Source: Pseudomonas sp. GM41(2012) (GTDB taxonomy: Bacteria; Pseudomonadota; Gammaproteobacteria; Pseudomonadales; Pseudomonadaceae). Taken from it: a DNA stretch of 64,000 nt. Position numbers and translations under genes: made by a program. Below the pieces are notes generated by a model. The model had not been told where the DNA came from and did not search any database. It saw nothing but the letters and a program-made list of their open reading frames with translations. This document shows positions 9,508 to 18,048 of the stretch, piece after piece; the stretch's first letter is position 1; each line of letters opens with the position of its first letter. Where the stretch lies: contig NZ_AKJN02000008.1 of the NCBI RefSeq assembly GCF_000282315.2, positions 186,001-250,000 of the forward strand, in the 5' to 3' direction.

Positions 9508-10140
9508 ATGGTCCGTCGCACCAAAGAGGAAGCTCAAGAAACCCGCAGCCAGATACTGGAAGCGGCAGAAAAGGCCTTTTACGAAAGGGGCGTGGCGCGC
9601 ACGACACTGGCGGATATCGCTACCCTGGCCGGGGTCACTCGCGGGGCCATCTATTGGCATTTCAGCAACAAGGCGGATCTGGTGCAGGCCATGCTTGATA
9701 CCTTGCATGAGCCGCTGGATGAAATGGCCAAGGCCAGTGAAAGCGAAGATGAACTCGACCCCTTGGGCTGCATGCGCAAACTGCTGATTCATTTGTTTCA
9801 TCAAGTTGCCATGGATCCGAAAACCCGACGCATCAATGAGATTCTGTTTCATAAGTGCGAATTCACCGATGAAATGTGCGACCTGCGCCAGCAGCGTCGA
9901 GAGGTCAGCCTTGATTGCAATGTGCGAATTGCCCTGGCGCTGAGTAATGCGGTCAATCGGGGACAGTTACCGGAAGACCTCGACACTGCGCGAGCGGCCA
10001 TCAGCATTCATGCGTATATCGATGGCATTCTGTATCAGTGGCTGTTGGCGCCCGACAGCTTTCAACTGCATATCGATGCTGAGCGTTTGGTTGATACTGG
10101 GTTGGACATGCTGCGCTTGAGTCCCAGCCTGCGCAAATGA
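9508..10140 (+). CDS. emhR: TetR-family repressor of the efflux pump (EmhR/TtgR)
   Basis: A 210-residue TetR regulator starting MVRRTKEEAQETRSQILEAA, with the helix-turn-helix at residues 30-52 (TTLADIATLAGVTRGAIYWH). The C-terminal ligand domain retains TtgR features (EILFHKCEFTDEMCDLRQQR, and the terminal GLDMLRLSPSLRK). In the family, aromatic antibiotics and plant phenolics bind this domain and release DNA. It is divergent from emhABC with the operator between. The ttgR name is equally valid. Confidence 0.94.
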   Translation: MVRRTKEEAQETRSQILEAAEKAFYERGVARTTLADIATLAGVTRGAIYWHFSNKADLVQAMLDTLHEPLDEMAKASESEDELDPLGCMRKLLIHLFHQVAMDPKTRRINEILFHKCEFTDEMCDLRQQRREVSLDCNVRIALALSNAVNRGQLPEDLDTARAAISIHAYIDGILYQWLLAPDSFQLHIDAERLVDTGLDMLRLSPSLRK

Positions 10141-10242
10141 AACTAAATACCTAATGGGGGTGCTTTTATATACGGACCCTCGCCAGGTTGATAGGTAGTG
10201 AGCTACCTGATTTGTAGGGATTTTGTGAGTAACACGGTTGCA

Positions 10243-10279
10243 AAAAAAGCCCCGGCTCTTTCGAGTCGGGGCTTTTGCG
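10243..10279. terminator. Bidirectional terminator between emhR and xenB
   Basis: Inverted repeat AAAAGCCCCGGCTC / GAGTCGGGGCTTTT with A-runs on the left and T-runs on the right. It is suited to stop both convergent transcripts. Confidence 0.88.
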
Positions 10280-10295
10280 TTTCAAGGGGAGAGGC

Positions 10296-11345
10296 TTACA
10301 ACACCGGGTAGTCGATGTAGCCCACCGCGCCCTTGGAGTAAAACAGCTCAGGACGTGGCTCATTCAACGGCGCATCGGCCTTCAAGCGTGCCGGCAGGTC
10401 CGGGTTGGCAATGAATGGCACGCCGAAGGCCACCGCATCGGCCTTGCCGCTGGCGAGCCAGGCGTTGGCGCTGTCTTTGGTGAAGCGTTCGTTGACGATG
10501 TACGGGCCGCCGAACGCTTCTTTCAATTGTGGACCCAGGCTGTCGCCATCTTCTTTCTCGCGGGAGCAGATGAAGGCGATGCCACGTTTGCCCAGTTCGC
10601 GAGCGACGTAAGTGAAGGTCTCGGACAGGTTGTCGTCGCCCATGTCATGGAGGTCGGCACGGGGTGACAGGTGCACACCCACGCGGCCCGCGCCCCAGAC
10701 TTCGATCGCGGCATCGGTCACTTCCAGCAACAGGCGAGCACGATTTTCCACGGAACCGCCGTAGTTGTCAGTGCGCTGGTTGGTGCTGCTTTGCAGGAAC
10801 TGGTCGAGCAGGTAACCGTTGGCACCATGGATTTCTACACCGTCGAAACCGGCCGCCTTGGCGTTCTCGGCACCGACGCGGTAGGCGTCGACGATGTCGG
10901 CGATTTCAGCGGTTTCCAGGGCGCGTGGGGTTGGGAAGTCGGCCAGTGGGCGAACCAGGCTGACATGGCCTTTTGGCTGTATGGCGCTTGGTGCGACCGG
11001 CACTTCATCGTCCAGGTACGACCCGTGGGAAATACGGCCGACGTGCCACAGTTGCAGGAAAATCTTGCCGCCCGCGCCGTGGATAGCTTTGGTCACATTG
11101 GCCCAGCCACGCACTTGATCGTTGGACCAGATACCCGGGGTGTCCGGGTAGCCGACGCCCATCGGCGTGACCGAAGTGGCCTCGCTGAGGATCAGGCCGG
11201 CCGAGGCGCGTTGTACGTAGTACTCGGCCATCAGCGCGTTTGGCACGCGGCCTTCGTCGGCGCGGCAGCGGGTCAGCGGCGCCATGATGATGCGGTTGGC
11301 CAACTCGAGGTCGCCCAGTTTGATTGGATCGAAAATAGTCGTCAT
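10296..11345 (-). CDS. xenB: Xenobiotic reductase B, Old Yellow Enzyme family
   Basis: A 349-residue FMN-dependent ene-reductase. Visible OYE signatures are APLTRCRAD at the N-terminus, the active-site pair in EIHGANGYLLDQFLQ (His and Asn), DNYGGSVENRARLLLEV, and the C-terminal FMN phosphate-binding part (FGVPFIANPDLPARL). The sequence is very close to what I recall of P. fluorescens XenB, which reduces nitroglycerin and other nitro or unsaturated electrophiles with NADPH. It is the last gene of the arsR-MFS-xenB operon, 21 bp after the transporter, and ends at a bidirectional terminator. It is cytoplasmic. Confidence 0.92.
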   Translation of the reverse strand: MTTIFDPIKLGDLELANRIIMAPLTRCRADEGRVPNALMAEYYVQRASAGLILSEATSVTPMGVGYPDTPGIWSNDQVRGWANVTKAIHGAGGKIFLQLWHVGRISHGSYLDDEVPVAPSAIQPKGHVSLVRPLADFPTPRALETAEIADIVDAYRVGAENAKAAGFDGVEIHGANGYLLDQFLQSSTNQRTDNYGGSVENRARLLLEVTDAAIEVWGAGRVGVHLSPRADLHDMGDDNLSETFTYVARELGKRGIAFICSREKEDGDSLGPQLKEAFGGPYIVNERFTKDSANAWLASGKADAVAFGVPFIANPDLPARLKADAPLNEPRPELFYSKGAVGYIDYPVL

Positions 11346-11366
11346 GAAATAGCTCTCTTGTAGAGA

Positions 11367-12533
11367 TCAGTTGGTAGCAGGGGCCAGTTCGGGATTGCCG
11401 CTCTGACGGAAGGTAATCAGGGTCACCAGCAGGGCGAGTACCGCCAATGCTGCTGCCGCGAGAGGAACGCTGGTCAAGCCGAAGCCGTGGGCGATGACGC
11501 TGCCACCGACCCAGGCACCCAGTGCGTTGCCGATATTGAAAGCGCCGATGTTCAGGGTCGACACCAGGTTCGGTGCGGCCTTGCCGTAGGTCACCACGTT
11601 CACTTGCAGGGCGGGCACGGCGGCAAAGCACGCGGTGGCCCAGAGGAACAGGGTGATTTCGGTCGGAATCAGTGCAACGCTGGTCCAGGTCAGCACGGTC
11701 GAGATCACGGCCATCGAGATAAAGACGCCGATCAACGTTGCGGCCATGCCTTTGTCAGCCAGCTTGCCGCCGATGATGTTGCCGACCGTCAGGCCCAGGC
11801 CGATGAGCATCAGGGTCCAGGTCACGCCTTTGGGCGAGACGCCGGTGACATCGCCGAGCAGCGGGGCGACGTAGGTGAACAGGGTGAATACCGAAGCTGC
11901 GAACAACGCGGTCATGCTCAACGACAGCCAGATCCCGGCGCCTTTGAGGGCGCGCAGTTCGGCGCGCATGTCGAGTTTCTCTTCATCGCGCTTGGCCGGC
12001 AGGAAGCGGATCAGGCCGATCAACGCGATCACACCAATTACGGTCACCGCCCAGAAGGTCGAACGCCAGCCCGCTTCCTGGCCGAGCGCGGTACCCAGCG
12101 GAACGCCGAGTACGTTGGCCAGGGTCAGGCCGGTGAACATCAATGCCACGGCCGAAGCGCGCTTGTTCGCTGGCACCAGACCTGCCGCCACCACCGAACC
12201 GATACCGAAGAACGCACCATGGCAGAGGGCGGTGACCACACGGGCAAACATCAGCACGTTGTAGTCAGTGGCCATTGCACAAAGCAGGTTGCCGACGATG
12301 AAAATCCCCATCAACGCTACCAGCGCGGCCTTGCGCGGCAATCTGGAGGTGGCCAGTGCCATGAACGGCGCACCGATGGCCACGCCCAGGGCGTAACCGG
12401 TCACCAGCCAGCCGGCGCCGGGAATCGACACACCGAGGTCCGCCGCCACATCGGGCAGCAAGCCCATGATGACGAACTCGGTGGTGCCGATGGCGAAGGC
12501 GCTCAAGGCCAGAATGAGTAGCGAGAGGGGCAT
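11367..12533 (-). CDS. MFS transporter, AraJ/Bcr-like drug exporter
   Basis: A 388-residue, 12-TM major facilitator. The N-terminal motif SAFAIGTTEFVIMGLLPDVA is the hallmark of the AraJ / sugar-efflux / DHA1 group, and GYALGVAIGAPFMALATSRLPRK is the loop 2-3 motif A. It is placed 34 bp after the ArsR regulator gene and 21 bp before xenB, which suggests it exports the electrophile or its reduced product. The substrate is unknown. Confidence 0.85.
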   Translation of the reverse strand: MPLSLLILALSAFAIGTTEFVIMGLLPDVAADLGVSIPGAGWLVTGYALGVAIGAPFMALATSRLPRKAALVALMGIFIVGNLLCAMATDYNVLMFARVVTALCHGAFFGIGSVVAAGLVPANKRASAVALMFTGLTLANVLGVPLGTALGQEAGWRSTFWAVTVIGVIALIGLIRFLPAKRDEEKLDMRAELRALKGAGIWLSLSMTALFAASVFTLFTYVAPLLGDVTGVSPKGVTWTLMLIGLGLTVGNIIGGKLADKGMAATLIGVFISMAVISTVLTWTSVALIPTEITLFLWATACFAAVPALQVNVVTYGKAAPNLVSTLNIGAFNIGNALGAWVGGSVIAHGFGLTSVPLAAAALAVLALLVTLITFRQSGNPELAPATN

Positions 12534-12567
12534 TGTTGATTCCTTGTCGGCTTGCTGACGTTAAGGG

Positions 12568-12870
12568 TCAGAGCTCTTTGCTGAAGGTCTTGAGGAATTC
12601 CTGAATGGTTTCCTCATTGCGTTTGAAAAAATGCCACTGGCCGACTTTGCGGCTGCTGATCAGGCCGGCGCGTTGCAGGGTTGCCAGGTGTGCAGACACC
12701 GTGGACTGCGACAAACCGCAACGCTGATCGATCTGCCCGGCGCAGACGCCGTGCTCGTTGCTGTGAGACTGATCGGGGAATTCGACGGTCGGGTCTTTGA
12801 GCCAGTGCAGGATTTCTCGCCGTACTGGGTGTGCCAGGGCTTTTATTATTTCGTCGAGATTGATGGTCAT
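12568..12870 (-). CDS. ArsR-family winged-helix repressor
   Basis: A 100-residue regulator with the HTH at residues 49-71 (QRCGLSQSTVSAHLATLQRAG) and the wing SSRKVGQWHFFKR. It lacks the classical arsenic-site CxC. Two cysteines, C43 and C51 (GVCAGQIDQRCG), stand at the start of the DNA-reading helix region. A thiol-based electrophile or redox sensor controlling the downstream MFS-xenB genes is a reasonable inference. Tandem AT-rich repeats upstream (12899-13000) are the probable operator. It is the first gene of the operon. Confidence 0.85.
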   Translation of the reverse strand: MTINLDEIIKALAHPVRREILHWLKDPTVEFPDQSHSNEHGVCAGQIDQRCGLSQSTVSAHLATLQRAGLISSRKVGQWHFFKRNEETIQEFLKTFSKEL

Positions 12871-12898
12871 GGTGTTGGGCTCGTGATGAGTAAAACGC

Positions 12899-13000
12899 TA
12901 TATCGCGATGAGGCGAACTTTAAATCGGTATTTCGCGATATACAAATATGATTTTGGTCTGACGACCGCATAATTCGGTATATCGAGTTATAACGATATG
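12899..13000. promoter_or_regulatory. Repeat operator between arsR-type regulator and acpH
   Basis: Two related 26-bp direct repeats begin with TCGGTAT and end in ATATG (12925-12950 and 12975-13000), exactly 50 bp apart. A third related site, TATATCGCGAT, lies at 12899-12909. The half-sites share TAT-TCGCGAT-like dyads in otherwise GC-rich DNA. The location upstream of the ArsR gene fits autoregulation. Confidence 0.6.
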
Positions 13001-13041
13001 TTGAGTGTAACGATACTAAGGCGCAGTGCTAAGCTGCGCCC

Positions 13042-13611
13042 ATGAACTATCTCGCACATCTGCACCTCGGTGGCCAGCGCCCCGGTCAATTGCTCGGCAG
13101 TCTGTATGGCGATTTCGTCAAAGGGCGGCTGCAAGGGCAGTTCGATCCGGAGATCGAAGCGGCCATCCAGCTGCATCGCAGCATCGATGTCTTTACCGAC
13201 CGCCATCCGTTGGTGGACGTTTCGTTGTCACGGTTTTCCATGACCCGCAGGCGTTACGCCGGGATTGTGCTCGACGTGTTTTTCGACCATTGCCTGGCCC
13301 GGGACTGGACGCTGTACGCCGACCAGCCGCTGGAGCAATTCACTTCGGGTGTGTACCGGGTGCTGTGCGCCGAGGCGCAATTGCCGGAACGTCTGGCGCA
13401 GATCGCGCCGCATATGGTCGCCAATGACTGGTTGGGTTCTTACCGGGAGTTTGCGGTGTTGGAGCAGGTGCTGCGGGGGATTTCGCGGAGGCTGACGCGG
13501 CCGGAGGAGCTGGCCGCAGCGATGCAGGAATTGCGAGTGTTGTATGAACCGTTGAGCGATGACTTCAGATTGTTCTATCCACAGCTTCAGGACTTCGCCA
13601 AAAACCGCTGA
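13042..13611 (+). CDS. acpH: Acyl carrier protein phosphodiesterase
   Basis: A 189-residue AcpH-family protein. It begins MNYLAHLHLGGQRPGQLLGSLYGDFVKG and continues with the HD-like metal residues in AIQLHRSIDVFTD and LDVFFDHCLARDW, as in E. coli AcpH (193 aa). It removes the phosphopantetheine prosthetic group from holo-ACP, giving apo-ACP and 4'-phosphopantetheine. It is divergent from the ArsR operon and followed by a REP doublet. It is a single-gene unit in the cytoplasm. Confidence 0.88.
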   Translation: MNYLAHLHLGGQRPGQLLGSLYGDFVKGRLQGQFDPEIEAAIQLHRSIDVFTDRHPLVDVSLSRFSMTRRRYAGIVLDVFFDHCLARDWTLYADQPLEQFTSGVYRVLCAEAQLPERLAQIAPHMVANDWLGSYREFAVLEQVLRGISRRLTRPEELAAAMQELRVLYEPLSDDFRLFYPQLQDFAKNR

Positions 13612-13620
13612 CACCCATCC

Positions 13621-13711
13621 CTGTAGGAGCAAAGCTTGCTCGCGATAAACGATAACGCGGTCATCCGTTAAACCGCGGTGATCCTATCGCGAGCAAGCTT
13701 TGCTCCTACAG
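13621..13711. repeat. REP doublet
   Basis: Near-perfect inverted arms CTGTAGGAGCAAAGCTTGCT / AGCAAGCTTTGCTCCTACAG with a central spacer of about 40 bp, between the convergent acpH and olsA genes. Confidence 0.88.
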
Positions 13712-13722
13712 AAAAGCGGGGG

Positions 13723-14517
13723 TTATGCGGCGATGAGTTCGCCGGCATGTTGGGGTTCCGCCGGTTTTTCCACTTCGCCAAACAACGCCTTCTGCACCGC
13801 CTGCTGCGCTTCAAACGCCAATGCCGCACGCTCGCGACCTTCACATGCGATCGGCTTGAGCAAATGAATCTCCACGTCCCCCCGATCATTTGCAAACAAG
13901 CGCATCAAGTGCGAGAGCAAATCATCATCGCCAATGAACGGCGCCAGCGAATCGAGCTTCCCGTCGCGCAGATAACGAATCGCCACCGGCTGCAACTTCA
14001 CTTCGGAGTCGATCGCCGCAGACAGCAATCGACCGTGGAAAGTGCGCAACGAACGGCCATCGGTGGTGGTGCCTTCCGGGAACATCAGCAGTGGATGTTC
14101 CTGCTCCAGATGACGGGTCATTTGTTTGCGGATCAACTGGCTGTCGCCCGACCCTCGGCGAATGAACAGGCTGCCAGCCTTGGCCGCCAACCAGCCCGCC
14201 ACCGGCCAGGTGCGCACTTCGGCCTTGGACAGGAACGACAGTGGCGTGAGCATGCCCAGCAGCGGAATGTCGGTCCAGGACACATGATTGCTGACCCAGA
14301 GCATCGGCGCCTTCGGCAATTCACCGTGCACGGTCACGCGAAAGGGCAGGGCATTGCTCAGGCGTGCCATGAAAAATCGCGACCAGCGCTGGCGACGGAC
14401 CATCGAATGAGCAATCCCCAGGCGTTCGAACAGCCCGAACACACTGGCCATGCTCAACCCCAGCGCCACCACCACCAACACTCGCGCAATCCGCGCGTAC
14501 ACCCGTAACCGACTCAT
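13723..14517 (-). CDS. olsA: Lyso-ornithine lipid O-acyltransferase (PlsC family)
   Basis: 264 residues from ATG at 14517. A longer reading upstream only overlaps the olsB gene in another frame. It has an N-terminal TM helix (VLVVVALGLSMASVFGLF), then the acyltransferase box NHVSWTD (HX4D-like) at about residue 75 and the FPEGTTTDGRSLRTFHGRL block at about residue 140. In the ornithine-lipid pathway it adds the second fatty acyl chain to lyso-ornithine lipid at the inner membrane. Its ATG overlaps the olsB stop (ATGA), so the two are translationally coupled. Confidence 0.9.
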   Translation of the reverse strand: MSRLRVYARIARVLVVVALGLSMASVFGLFERLGIAHSMVRRQRWSRFFMARLSNALPFRVTVHGELPKAPMLWVSNHVSWTDIPLLGMLTPLSFLSKAEVRTWPVAGWLAAKAGSLFIRRGSGDSQLIRKQMTRHLEQEHPLLMFPEGTTTDGRSLRTFHGRLLSAAIDSEVKLQPVAIRYLRDGKLDSLAPFIGDDDLLSHLMRLFANDRGDVEIHLLKPIACEGRERAALAFEAQQAVQKALFGEVEKPAEPQHAGELIAA

Positions 14518-15272
14518 CACACGGCCGCCTTGAAGTGCTTGGCATAACGCGGGCAGAGCTCGTCGCGCTTGAGCAGGATGAACACGTCGGCGACCTGGAA
14601 ATCTTCGTCCCAGCACGGCTCGCCGCAGATCTTCGCGCCAAGGCGCATGTAGGCCTTGAGCAGCGGTGGCATTTCGGCGATGACGTTGGACGGGATGTCG
14701 AGGCTCGGCAGCGGTTTTTTCGGTTCGGCCCGCAGGTGTTCCGTGCACAGATAACGTTCGCGCAAGCGCTGCATGATCGCGTGGGCCTGGATGCCGCCGT
14801 CCTGCATCGGGATGCTCGCGCAACCCATCAAATAGCTGTAGCCGCCCTGGTTCAGCACTTCGGCCAGTTCGCCCCAGAGTACGGCGATGGTGCCGCCGTT
14901 ACGGTAGGCCGGGTCGACGCAAGTGCGGCCGATTTCCAGGATCGGGCCTTTGAGATGGACCAGGCCATGCAGGCTGAATTCTTCTTCGCTGTAGAACTTG
15001 CCCAGGCTGCTGGCGGCGGTGTGGTCGAGCAATCGGGTAGTCGCCACCAGTCGCCCGGTGTTCAAGTCACGCACGCCGATGTGGGCGCAGTGAACATCAT
15101 AATCATCCATGTCCAGACCCAGCTCCGCGCCTTTCAGCTTGGCGTTGAATTCGCCGCTGAACACGTTGAAGCGCAAGGCCTGGGCTTCCTGCAAGGCCTC
15201 TGCGCCCACCAGGCGTTCGGCTTGCAGGCGGCGTTCATTGCCGGTGTCGCTGATGCGGGCGATCTGAGTCAT
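14517..15272 (-). CDS. olsB: L-ornithine N(alpha)-acyltransferase
   Basis: A 251-residue GNAT-fold acyltransferase with family motifs RFNVFSGEFNAKL, DMDDYDVHCAHIGVRD, EIGRTCVDPAYRNGGTIAVLW (acetyl/acyl donor loop) and the C-terminal GAKICGEPCWDEDF. It transfers a 3-hydroxyacyl group from ACP to ornithine, the first step of ornithine-lipid synthesis. These phosphorus-free lipids replace phospholipids under phosphate limitation in many bacteria. It is the first gene of olsBA. I found only half of a PHO-box-like motif upstream and do not call one. Confidence 0.92.
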   Translation of the reverse strand: MTQIARISDTGNERRLQAERLVGAEALQEAQALRFNVFSGEFNAKLKGAELGLDMDDYDVHCAHIGVRDLNTGRLVATTRLLDHTAASSLGKFYSEEEFSLHGLVHLKGPILEIGRTCVDPAYRNGGTIAVLWGELAEVLNQGGYSYLMGCASIPMQDGGIQAHAIMQRLRERYLCTEHLRAEPKKPLPSLDIPSNVIAEMPPLLKAYMRLGAKICGEPCWDEDFQVADVFILLKRDELCPRYAKHFKAAV

Positions 15273-15426
15273 TGCGAATCTCCGTACGGGCCGGTCACCC
15301 GTCTTGGGTTGCAGCCGATCGACTTTCTTTATGCAGCCGTGTTGTGCAAAGTCAGGCTATGTAGCCCCGGTGTCATCGCCATGAAGCTTTGGTGATGCTT
15401 ATATGACAGCCTTTGAGGAGCCTCCT

Positions 15427-16305
15427 ATGCCCTGGCAAAACCTGCTGCGCCGCTGCGAACGTCTGCCCGCCAACCCGGACCTGGGCGAGGGTTTCGCGAC
15501 CTTGTTGCACCAGTTGGGTAACGTCACGCCGTTCGAACTGGCGGTGGCCGGCGGGCGTTTGATGTCGACGCCGGGGCTGGCGTTTCTGGTGGGCTATCAG
15601 GCGGCGTTGCGCATGCTCTGGCCGAGCGCGCCGCTGAGCCTCGGCGCGTTGTGCGCGACCGAACAGCGCAGCCTGCGGGTGGCGGACATGCAGACCCGTC
15701 TGCACGATTTGCGCCTGAGCGGGCGCAAGGATTTTGTCACCGCAGGCGATGCTGCCGATTGGCTGCTGATCGCTGCTCGCAGTGAAGCTCCCGAGGAAAA
15801 ACCGCGCCTGAGTCTGGCGGTGGTCTATCCCGATGAACCCGGCGTGCGTCTGGAAAAGTTACCGGCGATCCCGTTGATGCCAGACATCAGCCATGGTCGA
15901 TTGCTTCTCGATAACGCTCAGTGCGAACTGTTGGCGGGGGATGGCTGGGAGGCTTACATCAAACCGTTCCGCACCCTTGAGGACATTTACGTTCTGAGCG
16001 CCATGACCGCCTGGCTGTACGGCATCGGTCAGGACAGCGACTGGCCGCAAGCCTTGCAACTGCGTTTGCTGGCGCTGCTGGCCGGGTGCGCGGAAGTCAG
16101 CCGGCAGGCGCCGAATAATCCGTCCGGGCATGTGTTACTCGGAGGCTTGTTTGCGCAGTTCGATGGGCTCAAGGCTGAGGTGACTCAGGCACTGGCCGAT
16201 GGCCCGCCGCATTGGGCGGCGATGTGGCAGCGTGATCAGGGCGTGATGGATTTGGCGGCGGGGGCGCGGGGGAAGCGGTTGGCCAAGGCGTTGGCGGCGA
16301 TCTGA
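15427..16305 (+). CDS. Hypothetical protein, helical, divergent from olsBA
   Basis: 292 residues from ATG at 15427. That start is preceded by GAGGAGCC at good spacing; an upstream ATG at 15403 lacks a ribosome site. The protein starts MPWQNLLRRCERLPANPDLG. The middle and C-terminal parts (LEDIYVLSAMTAWLYGIGQ, LQLRLLALLAGCAEVSRQ) recall the C-terminal helical bundle of acyl-CoA dehydrogenase-like proteins. No flavin motif or catalytic Glu is evident. There is no signal peptide. A lipid-related role from its position next to olsBA is speculation. Confidence 0.6.
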   Translation: MPWQNLLRRCERLPANPDLGEGFATLLHQLGNVTPFELAVAGGRLMSTPGLAFLVGYQAALRMLWPSAPLSLGALCATEQRSLRVADMQTRLHDLRLSGRKDFVTAGDAADWLLIAARSEAPEEKPRLSLAVVYPDEPGVRLEKLPAIPLMPDISHGRLLLDNAQCELLAGDGWEAYIKPFRTLEDIYVLSAMTAWLYGIGQDSDWPQALQLRLLALLAGCAEVSRQAPNNPSGHVLLGGLFAQFDGLKAEVTQALADGPPHWAAMWQRDQGVMDLAAGARGKRLAKALAAI

Positions 16306-16307
16306 CG

Positions 16308-16387
16308 GGCCTCATCGCGGGCAAGCCTTGCTCCTACAGGTATTGCACGGTCCTTGTAGGAGCAAGGCTTGCCCGCGATGGCGGCCT
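16308..16387. repeat. REP doublet
   Basis: Inverted arms: CATCGCGGGCAAGCCTTGCT followed by CCTACAGG, and GTAGGAGCAAGGCTTGCCCG followed by CGATGG. Confidence 0.88.
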
Positions 16388-16462
16388 CATGGGCGCCGCA
16401 AATTTCAAAACTGTCATCAACCGCGACTAGGCTCAGCAGGTCCATCCTTCCGAGCCCCCACC

Positions 16463-17557
16463 ATGTTCAAAGGCTTGTCCCTGATTGTAGGGCTGTTGCT
16501 CAGCCTCACGGCCCACGCCGAATATTGGCCTGCCGAGCAATGGTCAACCGGTCCGACAGTCAGCGGGCCGGCGCTTCAAGCGCTGGAGGCTTACGCCTTC
16601 CCACCCCGTGATGAGGCCACCCGAAAAGGCATCCGCACCGACGCCTTGCTGGTGATCCGCGACGGTCAACTGATCTACGAACGCTACGCCGGTCCGACCA
16701 CCGCCGACACCCCGCACCTGACCTGGTCCATCAGCAAAAGCCTGATGGCCACGGTCCTCGGCGTGGCCTATGGCGAAGGCCTGTTCAAGCTCCAGGACCC
16801 GGTGCAGACATTTTATCCACCGCTGGAAAAACACCCGACGATGACCATGGCCGACCTGCTGCATTGGGCCTCGGGCCTGGACTGGCAGGAAGACTATGAA
16901 TACGCGCCGTTGAAATCCTCGGTGGTCGCGATGCTCTACACCCGTGGTCACCCGGACATGGCCGCATTCACCGCCGATCACGCTGAATACGCCAAACCCG
17001 GTCAGGCATTCCGTTACTCCAGCGGTGACAGCAATTTGTTATCCGCTGCACTGAAAACCATCGTCGGCCCGACCCGCTATCCAGACTATCCATGGACTGC
17101 GTTGTTCGAGCCTTTGGGGATTCGCCACGCTGTCTGGGAAAGCGATGCCACGGGAACCTTCGTCGCTTCGTCCTACGCCTATCTCACCGCCCGGGACCTC
17201 GCGCGAATTGGTCTGCTGATGGCCCGCGACGGCCGCTGGGGCGAGCGGCAATTGCTGCCCAGAGACTGGGTCACGTTCAACCGCGAACCTTTCGCTCACT
17301 ATCAAGCCAATCAGGACGACGCCGTGCCCGGCGGCCATTGGTGGCTTAACCGCGTGGTGGAAGGCGCCGCAAAACCATGGCCCGATGCACCCGCCGACAC
17401 TTTCGCCGCACTGGGTCATTGGGGGCAGGCGATGTACGTGATTCCCGGCGAAAACCTGGTGATCGTGCGCTACGGCGATGACCGCGATGGCAGCTACCGG
17501 CACAACGATTTGCTCAAACTCGCGCTCCGGGCATTTGCCGCGAAGGTGCAGCCATGA
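16463..17557 (+). CDS. Exported serine hydrolase of the class C beta-lactamase fold
   Basis: 364 residues from ATG at 16463. The longer reading through the REP doublet is not the gene. The signal peptide ends LTAHAEYW. Catalytic motifs of the beta-lactamase/6-aminohexanoate-dimer hydrolase family are present: SISK (SxxK, about residue 95), a tyrosine element YSSGDSNLL in the YxN position, and GHWGQ near the C-terminus in the HxG position. It is a periplasmic esterase or amide hydrolase of unknown substrate, not evidently a resistance enzyme. Its stop overlaps the next start (ATGA). Confidence 0.82.
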   Translation: MFKGLSLIVGLLLSLTAHAEYWPAEQWSTGPTVSGPALQALEAYAFPPRDEATRKGIRTDALLVIRDGQLIYERYAGPTTADTPHLTWSISKSLMATVLGVAYGEGLFKLQDPVQTFYPPLEKHPTMTMADLLHWASGLDWQEDYEYAPLKSSVVAMLYTRGHPDMAAFTADHAEYAKPGQAFRYSSGDSNLLSAALKTIVGPTRYPDYPWTALFEPLGIRHAVWESDATGTFVASSYAYLTARDLARIGLLMARDGRWGERQLLPRDWVTFNREPFAHYQANQDDAVPGGHWWLNRVVEGAAKPWPDAPADTFAALGHWGQAMYVIPGENLVIVRYGDDRDGSYRHNDLLKLALRAFAAKVQP

Positions 17558-17883
17558 AGCGTCGCAGCTTTGTTCGTCGCCGACCGTTCAGCACGCTGTT
17601 GTTGATCCTGTTGATCGCCTTGCTCGGCTGGATCTGGCAAGAGCGCGTGGCGCTGTGGGCATTCCCGGACATCATCAGCGGCTATACCGCCAAGGAATAT
17701 TGTTCGTGCCGTTACGTGATGAACAACCCGGCCGAGTACTGCCACAGCTATGTGAAGCAGTGGCTGCCGCCCAGCGGCTTTACTGATGACCCCGCCAGCA
17801 AACGCGTCACCGTCAGCGGAATGGGCCGCAACAACAGCGCGCAATGGATCAGCGAACGCCAAGGCTGCCGGTTGATGCCCTGA
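17554..17883 (+). CDS. Small membrane-anchored Cys-rich protein coupled to the serine hydrolase
   Basis: 109 residues. One N-terminal TM helix or uncleaved signal (TLLLILLIALLGWIW) follows a very basic start (MKRRSFVRRRP). The periplasmic part carries YCSCRYVMNNPAEYC and a final Cys, giving a possible two-disulfide module. The gene overlaps the serine hydrolase stop by 4 bp, which makes stoichiometric co-expression likely. I do not recognise a family with known function. Confidence 0.65.
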   Translation: MKRRSFVRRRPFSTLLLILLIALLGWIWQERVALWAFPDIISGYTAKEYCSCRYVMNNPAEYCHSYVKQWLPPSGFTDDPASKRVTVSGMGRNNSAQWISERQGCRLMP

Positions 17884-17980
17884 AAAGATCGCAGCCTTCG
17901 GCAGCTCCTACGGGGGGCACCCGCTACTTCATGGTTGCACGCGGTCGATGTAGGAGCTGCCGAAGGCTGCGATCTTTTGA
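17883..17980. repeat. REP doublet of the second family (GATCGCAGCCTTCGGCAGCTCC)
   Basis: Arms AAAGATCGCAGCCTTCGGCA..CTCCTAC and GTAGGAG..TGCCGAAGGCTGCGATCTTT are inverted around a 40-bp centre. The core differs from the GCTCGCGAT family elsewhere in the window. Confidence 0.88.
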
Positions 17981-18048
17981 TCTTGCGGTTTGCAATGCGC
18001 CCACGGGCGGTTAAGGTTCGTGCAGGTTTATCTGCCCCACGAGTCTCT

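Noticed and set aside
14518..14823. Longer olsA frame running into olsB
   Set aside because: It overlaps the well-conserved olsB frame and has the composition of an antisense-frame shadow; ATG at 14517 gives an ATGA overlap.
15395..15410. PHO box upstream of olsB (CTGTCAT on the minus strand)
   Set aside because: Only the first half-site matches; the second 7-mer four bases on (GCATCAC) matches CTGTCAC at four of seven positions.
16328..16462. N-terminal extension of the serine hydrolase frame
   Set aside because: It translates a REP doublet and would hide the clear signal peptide that starts at 16463.
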